A stretch of DNA of 9,591 bases, taken from contig JAZDPK010000008.1 of NCBI GenBank assembly GCA_043797615.1, positions 1-9,591 on the forward strand, written 5' to 3'. Below, in pieces: positions 5,917 through 9,591 of the stretch. The stretch is from JAZDPK01 sp043797615. GTDB taxonomy: Bacteria; Patescibacteriota; Patescibacteriia; UBA11705; JABHMO01. The position numbers and the translations under genes were made by a program. Under the pieces are notes generated by a model. The model searched no databases. It saw only the letters and a list, made by a program, of their open reading frames with translations, and had not been told where the DNA came from. Position 1 is the first letter of the stretch, and each line of letters starts with the position of its first letter.

Positions 5917-6990
5917 ATGAACAAAAAACTCGTCGTAATCTTTCTGTCCGCGGCGGTTATTCTGTTAACCAGCGGCTGCATCATTCAAGTCAACAAAGGC
6001 GGAACGCCGGCCGGGGCGGCAAATCTGGGCGGCGTGTTCATGTCGCCAGACAAGATGGAAACCTGGCAATCGCGATCAACCCTGCTCACCGCCGGCGGAG
6101 CGGCCGCATCGATCAATAACGCCGACGTTTATTTCCTGCGTTTCGACCCGAGCGACAGCAAGGCGATTTACGCCGGAACCAGGGCGGACGGATTGTTTTA
6201 TACGTATAATCTGGGCGCGGGCTGGCAGAAAGCAACAGCATTGCCGGCAGGCTTTGTCCGCGATCTGGCGATCGATTCGAAATCAAAATGCACGCTGTAC
6301 GCCGCGGTGGATCAGCGCATTTACAAAAGCGCCGACTGCGGCCGAACCTGGAAAAGCGTCTGGTACAACGCCGATCCGGCCAAAGTGGCGGCGGCCCTGG
6401 CCGTTGACTGGTACGATTCGAGCATTGTCTACGCCGGCATCGCCGACGGCACGCTGGTAAAAAGCATTGATCACGGCGCGAGCTGGCGCGTGGTCAAAAA
6501 GTTCGCCAATCGCGTCAACAAGATTATGCTTGATCCGCGCGACAGCCGCAATGTTTTTGTTGGCGTCTTGAACGAAGGGCTTTACCGATCAACGGACCAG
6601 GGAGAAAATTGGAGCAATCTGGCCGAGGCGATGAAAGGCTATGCCAACGCGAATGGATTCCATGATTTCGATCTGTCGAAAAGCAGCGCCGGCCTCATCG
6701 TCTATGCCAGCAAGTACGGCATGCTGCGCAGCCTGGACAACGGCGACACCTGGATCGACGTGAAGCTTTTGACCCAGCCGGGCGCGGAAACCGTCTACAG
6801 CCTGGCGATCGATCCGAAGAATGCGAACAACATCTATTACGGCACGAACGCCGCCATTTACAAAACCGCGGACGTGGGCGCGAACTGGGTGGTGAAGAAA
6901 ACGCCGACCACGCGCGTGCCAAGCGCCCTGCTCGTTTATCCGGACGACACGAAAATGATTTTCATGGGAGCGAAATCAGTTCAACAGTAA
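5917..6990 (+). CDS. Asp-box beta-propeller lipoprotein
   Basis: The 357-residue precursor starts MNKK followed by a hydrophobic stretch and the lipobox LTSGC, with Cys21 as the probable lipidation site, so the mature protein should be anchored on the outer face of the cytoplasmic membrane. Five Asp-box motifs (S/T-x-D-x-G-x-x-W) are visible: SADCGRTW 138-145, SIDHGASW 183-190, STDQGENW 225-232, SLDNGDTW 272-279 and TADVGANW 317-324. They are spaced 42-47 residues apart, with a decayed one near LGAGW before them. This regular spacing indicates a six- or seven-bladed propeller of the BNR/sortilin/Ycf48-like class. Such folds are mostly binding scaffolds; sialidase activity is not supported, as I see no catalytic residues. 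The substrate is unknown. Inverted repeats lie on both sides of the gene. Confidence 0.85.
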   Translation: MNKKLVVIFLSAAVILLTSGCIIQVNKGGTPAGAANLGGVFMSPDKMETWQSRSTLLTAGGAAASINNADVYFLRFDPSDSKAIYAGTRADGLFYTYNLGAGWQKATALPAGFVRDLAIDSKSKCTLYAAVDQRIYKSADCGRTWKSVWYNADPAKVAAALAVDWYDSSIVYAGIADGTLVKSIDHGASWRVVKKFANRVNKIMLDPRDSRNVFVGVLNEGLYRSTDQGENWSNLAEAMKGYANANGFHDFDLSKSSAGLIVYASKYGMLRSLDNGDTWIDVKLLTQPGAETVYSLAIDPKNANNIYYGTNAAIYKTADVGANWVVKKTPTTRVPSALLVYPDDTKMIFMGAKSVQQ

Positions 6991-7014
6991 ATTAATAATT
7001 TTACATAGTCGGAA

Positions 7015-7125
7015 GTAACAACATGATCAACGTGATCTGCCACTGATCAACTGATTTGTCCATTATAATTATTTCCAAGACAAATCATGTGGATCAGGTT
7101 GTAAATCAGTGGATCAAGTTGTTAC
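7015..7125. repeat. Intergenic inverted repeat 2 (TGATCAAC units)
   Basis: The left arm 7015-7060 and right arm 7079-7125 are inversely related along their whole 46-47 bases. The ends are perfect: GTAACAAC 7015-7022 with GTTGTTAC 7118-7125, and TGATTTGTC 7052-7060 with GACAAATCA 7079-7087. The loop is 18 AT-rich bases. Each arm also contains internal near-repeats of about 20 bases; in the right arm GTGGATCA occurs at 7089 and again at 7109. It fills most of the spacer between the lipoprotein gene and frr. Confidence 0.85.
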
Positions 7126-7132
7126 AGCTTAC

Positions 7133-7138
7133 TAAAAT
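7133..7138 (+). promoter_or_regulatory. -10-like box before frr
   Basis: TAAAAT is followed by seven bases and the frr ATG, with no Shine-Dalgarno. The same hexamer in nearly the same place occurs before holB, again suggesting leaderless transcription. It sits just outside inverted repeat 2. Confidence 0.35.
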
Positions 7139-7145
7139 AAATTTT

Positions 7146-7703
7146 ATGCAGAATGAATTTGTTCAGAAATTTCAGCCCGAGTTCGACAAGGCGATCGAGC
7201 ATTTTAAAAAAGAATTGTCCGGCATGCGCGCCGGCCGGGCCAATCCGGCGATGGTGGAAAACGTGCTGGTGGAAGCTTACGGAGTGAAAACGCCGATACT
7301 GCAGGTCGCCAGCGTCAGCGTGCCGGAGCCGCGCTGCCTGACGGTCGAACCGTGGGACAAGAATTTGATCAAGGAAGTGGAAAAGGCGCTGAATTACGCC
7401 AATCTCGGCTTGTCCGTTTCCGCGGAGAAAACGCTGGTCAGAGTGACGGTGCCGCAGATGACCGAGGAAAACCGCAAGGCCATGGTCAAGCAGATGAACG
7501 AGAAATTGGAAGCGGCCAAGGGCGCCCTGCGCTCGATCCGCGACACCGCGCGCGAAGAAATCGTGACGGCGGAAAAAGCCAAATCTATCACCGAGGACGA
7601 TAAGTTCGAATCAATGGCCGAGCTGGACAAGGTTACGACCGAACTCACGAATAATTTAAAATTGATCGCGGAAGCTAAAGAGAAAGAGATTATGTCGGTT
7701 TAA
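7146..7703 (+). CDS. frr: Ribosome recycling factor
   Basis: The 185-residue product has exactly the usual length of RRF, which with EF-G splits post-termination ribosomes. Family landmarks are GMRAGRANPAMVENV near residues 27-41, YGVKTPILQVASVSVPEPR, the WDKNLIKEVEKAL segment, and RVTVPQMTEENRKAMVKQM at about 100-118. The long helical C-terminal part ends in the family's usual charged helix. The ATG at 7146 matches the normal N-terminus; an in-frame TTG at 7056 would add 30 residues translated from the inverted repeat and is rejected. The gene stands alone, with inverted repeats in the spacers before and after it. Confidence 0.97.
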   Translation: MQNEFVQKFQPEFDKAIEHFKKELSGMRAGRANPAMVENVLVEAYGVKTPILQVASVSVPEPRCLTVEPWDKNLIKEVEKALNYANLGLSVSAEKTLVRVTVPQMTEENRKAMVKQMNEKLEAAKGALRSIRDTAREEIVTAEKAKSITEDDKFESMAELDKVTTELTNNLKLIAEAKEKEIMSV

Positions 7704-7725
7704 TAAAAATAAGTATCACGAAAAA

Positions 7726-7815
7726 CACGAATTAAAACGAATAAATCACGAATTGGCTTAGGTTTATTTGTCTCGGTTAATTCGTGTCGATTCGTGAAAA
7801 TTCGTTTAATTCGCG
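7726..7815. repeat. Intergenic inverted repeat 3 (CACGAATT units)
   Basis: The left arm 7726-7753 (CACGAATTAAAACGAAT, then TCACGAAT) pairs with the right arm 7790-7815 (ATTCGTGAAAATTCGTTTAA, then TTCGCG), with a few mismatches and a small internal loop. An extra AATTCGTG at 7779-7786 can alternatively pair with CACGAATT at 7747-7754. The element fills most of the 125-base spacer between frr and glyS and ends 13 bases before the glyS ATG. Confidence 0.8.
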
Positions 7816-7828
7816 AACATTTATAAAT

Positions 7829-9232
7829 ATGATCGATCAAATGGAAAAAATAGTGAGCTTGTGCAAACGACGAGGTTTTGTTTTTCCTAGCTCCGAAATT
7901 TACGGCGGTTTCGCCGCGGTTTACGATTACGGCCCGTACGGCGCGGAGCTGGCGAATTCGATAAAAAAAATCTGGTGGAAAAAAATGGTGCAGGAAAACG
8001 AAAACATCGTGGGCCTTGATTCGGCGATTTTCATGAATCCGAAAGTGTGGGAAGCGAGCGGCCATGTTTCCGGCTTTGCCGATCCGCTCATCGAATGCAA
8101 AAAGTGCCATGCTCGTTCGCGCGTTGATCATTTATTGGAAGAAATCGGCGTGGCGGCCGATGAAAAGATGACGGAAGAAGAAATCGGCAAATTGGTGAAA
8201 AAAAACATCAAGAAATTGAAATGCCCAAGCTGCGGCGCAACGGATTTTACCGATTTAAAGAAATTCAATCTGCTGGTTTTGTCGAACTTGGGTAATTTCA
8301 CCGGCGACTGGACCAAAGAGCCGACGTATCTGCGCGGGGAAACGTGCCAGGGCATTTACGTCAACTTCAAAAACGTGCTGGATTCGGCGCGCGTGAAAAT
8401 TCCGTTCGGCATCGCCCAGATCGGCAAGGCGTTCCGCAACGAAATAACGGCCCGCCAGTTCATTTTCCGCACGCGCGAGTTCGAGCAGATGGAAATGCAG
8501 TATTTCACGTCGCCGGACGCGGAAATGGGCGAATATGAAAAATTGAAAGAGGCGCGGATGAAATTTTATCTGGATTTGGGATTGTCAAAGAAAAATTTGA
8601 AATGGCGCAAGCACGAGAATCTGGTTTTCTACGCCAAGGAAGCGTATGACATCGAATATAATTTTCCGTTCGGCTTCGCGGAATTGGAAGGCGTGCACGC
8701 TCGCGGCGATTACGATCTGACGCAACATTCGAAATTCAGCGGCCAGGATTTAAGTTACTTGGATCCGGCGACGAACAAAAAATACGTGCCGCACGTGGTG
8801 GAAGCGTCCGGCGGCGTCGGCCGCATTTTCCTCGCTGTTTTGTCCGAAGCGTACGTTGAAGAGAAGGTTAACGGTGAAGAACGGGTTGTTTTAAAACTCA
8901 GCAAGGAATTGGCGCCGGTGAAGATCGCGGTGTTTCCGTTATTGAAGAACAAACCGGAATTGGTGAAAAAAGCCAAAGAGATTTTTGACGTTTTTAAAAT
9001 GAAATACATGTGCGAATTCGACGACAACGGCAACATCGGCAAGCGCTACCGCCGGCAGGACGAGATCGGCACGCCGTATTGCGTCACGGTCGATTTCGAC
9101 ACGCTGGAACCAGCCTCCGCTGAAGCTTCGGCTGGCAAGAAAGACACGGTGACCGTGCGCGACCGGGACACGATGGCGCAGGAGCGGGTGAAGATTTCGG
9201 CGCTGGAAAAATATTTCGCTGATAAATTTTAA
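7829..9232 (+). CDS. glyS: Glycyl-tRNA synthetase, dimeric class II type
   Basis: The 467-residue enzyme charges tRNA-Gly. It opens with KRRGFVFPSSEIYGG and YDYGPYGAELANSIKKIWW, hallmarks of the alpha2-type GlyRS. A zinc-finger-like pair of CxxC motifs is at 90-93 and 132-135. Motif 2 starts at FRNE (202-205) and continues RTREFEQMEMQYF; motif 3 is GGVGR at 328-332. The C-terminal anticodon-binding domain holds VDFDTLE and TVTVRDRDTM. Between these two, residues 428-437 (PASAEASAGK) are an extra decapeptide encoded by the palindromic insert at 9110-9139. The reading frame is kept and the catalytic residues are intact, so the enzyme should work. The start at 7829 gives the normal N-terminus; upstream in-frame codons come from inverted repeat 3. 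tspO follows after two bases. Confidence 0.96.
   Translation: MIDQMEKIVSLCKRRGFVFPSSEIYGGFAAVYDYGPYGAELANSIKKIWWKKMVQENENIVGLDSAIFMNPKVWEASGHVSGFADPLIECKKCHARSRVDHLLEEIGVAADEKMTEEEIGKLVKKNIKKLKCPSCGATDFTDLKKFNLLVLSNLGNFTGDWTKEPTYLRGETCQGIYVNFKNVLDSARVKIPFGIAQIGKAFRNEITARQFIFRTREFEQMEMQYFTSPDAEMGEYEKLKEARMKFYLDLGLSKKNLKWRKHENLVFYAKEAYDIEYNFPFGFAELEGVHARGDYDLTQHSKFSGQDLSYLDPATNKKYVPHVVEASGGVGRIFLAVLSEAYVEEKVNGEERVVLKLSKELAPVKIAVFPLLKNKPELVKKAKEIFDVFKMKYMCEFDDNGNIGKRYRRQDEIGTPYCVTVDFDTLEPASAEASAGKKDTVTVRDRDTMAQERVKISALEKYFADKF
9110..9139 (+). mobile_element. In-frame palindromic insertion element inside glyS
   Basis: Thirty bases (ten codons) are inserted where other GlyRS proteins run directly from the DTLE strand into the TVTVRDRD strand. 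The ends pair (CCAGCC 9110-9115 with GGCTGG 9130-9135) and the centre holds the palindrome GAAGCTTC (9122-9129). Its reverse complement resembles the segment at 5844-5874. The frame is preserved and there is no stop codon in the frame used. The pattern recalls the Rickettsia palindromic elements, without implying descent. Confidence 0.75.
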
Positions 9233-9234
9233 AA

Positions 9235-9591
9235 ATGACAAAAACAAAAAAAGTCATTGGCTGCGTCATTGCGATTCTCATTTGCGAGCTGGCGGGCATG
9301 ATCGGTTCGATCTTCACGACGCCGAGCATCGCGGCTTGGTATTCGACGATTCACAAAGCGCCGTTCAACCCGCCGAATTGGATTTTCGGTCCGGTTTGGA
9401 CCATTCTGTTTGTTTTAATGGGCGTGGCGCTGTATCTTGTTTGGCAAAGCGAGAAGAGCGAAAAGGGAGCGAAAAAAATCGCGATCATGTTTTTCGCGTT
9501 GCAGCTGTGTTTGAACGTCTTGTGGTCGATTCTGTTTTTCGGAGCGCACAGCCCGTTTGCCGCGTTCGTCGAAATTCTGGCGCTGTGGCTG
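9235..9591 (+). CDS. tspO: TspO/MBR family membrane protein, 3' end outside window
   Basis: The frame is open from the ATG to the right edge, giving 119 of roughly 160 expected residues. Typical tryptophan-rich TspO sequence is present: GSIFTTPSIAAWYSTIHKAPFNPPNWIF at about 24-51, GPVWTILFVLMGVALYLVW at 52-70, and LCLNVLWSILFFG after that. Four of the usual five membrane helices are at least partly visible. The family binds porphyrins and other hydrophobic ligands; its role here is unknown. The start is two bases after the glyS stop, so the two genes are probably cotranscribed, although TAAATT six bases before the ATG could be a weak -10 box. Confidence 0.92.
   Translation, partial: MTKTKKVIGCVIAILICELAGMIGSIFTTPSIAAWYSTIHKAPFNPPNWIFGPVWTILFVLMGVALYLVWQSEKSEKGAKKIAIMFFALQLCLNVLWSILFFGAHSPFAAFVEILALWL

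Noticed and set aside
5917..6990. Sialidase enzyme
   Set aside because: Asp-boxes are shared by many propellers; I see no sialidase catalytic residues such as the FRIP arginine motif.
7056..7145. TTG extension of frr
   Set aside because: The extra 30 residues are translated from an inverted repeat; RRF from 7146 already has the standard 185 residues.
7015..7815. Possible CRISPR array because of repeated short units
   Set aside because: The units are inverted and irregular, with no equal-length spacers and no cas genes nearby.
7784..7828. Upstream alternative start of glyS
   Set aside because: The added residues come from inverted repeat 3; GlyRS similarity begins just after 7829.

Overview
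The window looks like part of a small-genome bacterium of the Candidate Phyla Radiation (Patescibacteria, probably a Parcubacteria-like lineage). The support is indirect: a diversity-generating retroelement (DGR), a large cytoplasmic transglutaminase/von Willebrand A protein, starts with no visible Shine-Dalgarno, spacers filled with inverted repeats, and a 30-base palindromic element inserted in-frame in a housekeeping gene. TGA is used as a stop (end of the vWA gene), so the code appears standard. This lineage call is inference from style, not from a marker search.

Left third (1-2098): a near-complete DGR. A target gene cut by the window edge ends in a 118-base variable repeat (VR, 150-267). 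A near-identical template repeat (TR, 603-720) lies in non-coding DNA. VR and TR differ at 17 positions, 16 of them adenines in TR, the signature of adenine-directed mutagenic retrohoming. A reverse transcriptase (1085-2098, +) and an Avd-like four-helix accessory protein (731-1099, -) complete the set. The layout is unusual: avd is antisense to target, TR and RT. It starts inside the first five codons of RT and ends 10 bases from TR, so any TR-to-RT transcript carries antisense avd and avd read-through would be antisense to TR.

Middle (2112-5764): an 859-residue transglutaminase-core plus vWA protein of unknown role, then holB (DNA polymerase III delta').

Right part (5917-9591): a lipoprotein with at least five Asp-boxes (beta-propeller), frr (ribosome recycling factor), glyS (dimeric glycyl-tRNA synthetase) and the 5' part of a tspO-like membrane protein gene. 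The three spacers of 125-155 bases before the lipoprotein, frr and glyS genes each hold a different long inverted repeat built from a short repeated unit. A 30-base palindromic element occurs twice: inserted into one arm of the first inverted repeat, and in-frame inside glyS.

The DGR genes form one functional unit: RT and Avd would copy TR RNA with errors at A and install the copy in the VR of the lectin-like target. The remaining genes are mostly housekeeping and show no evident tie to the DGR.
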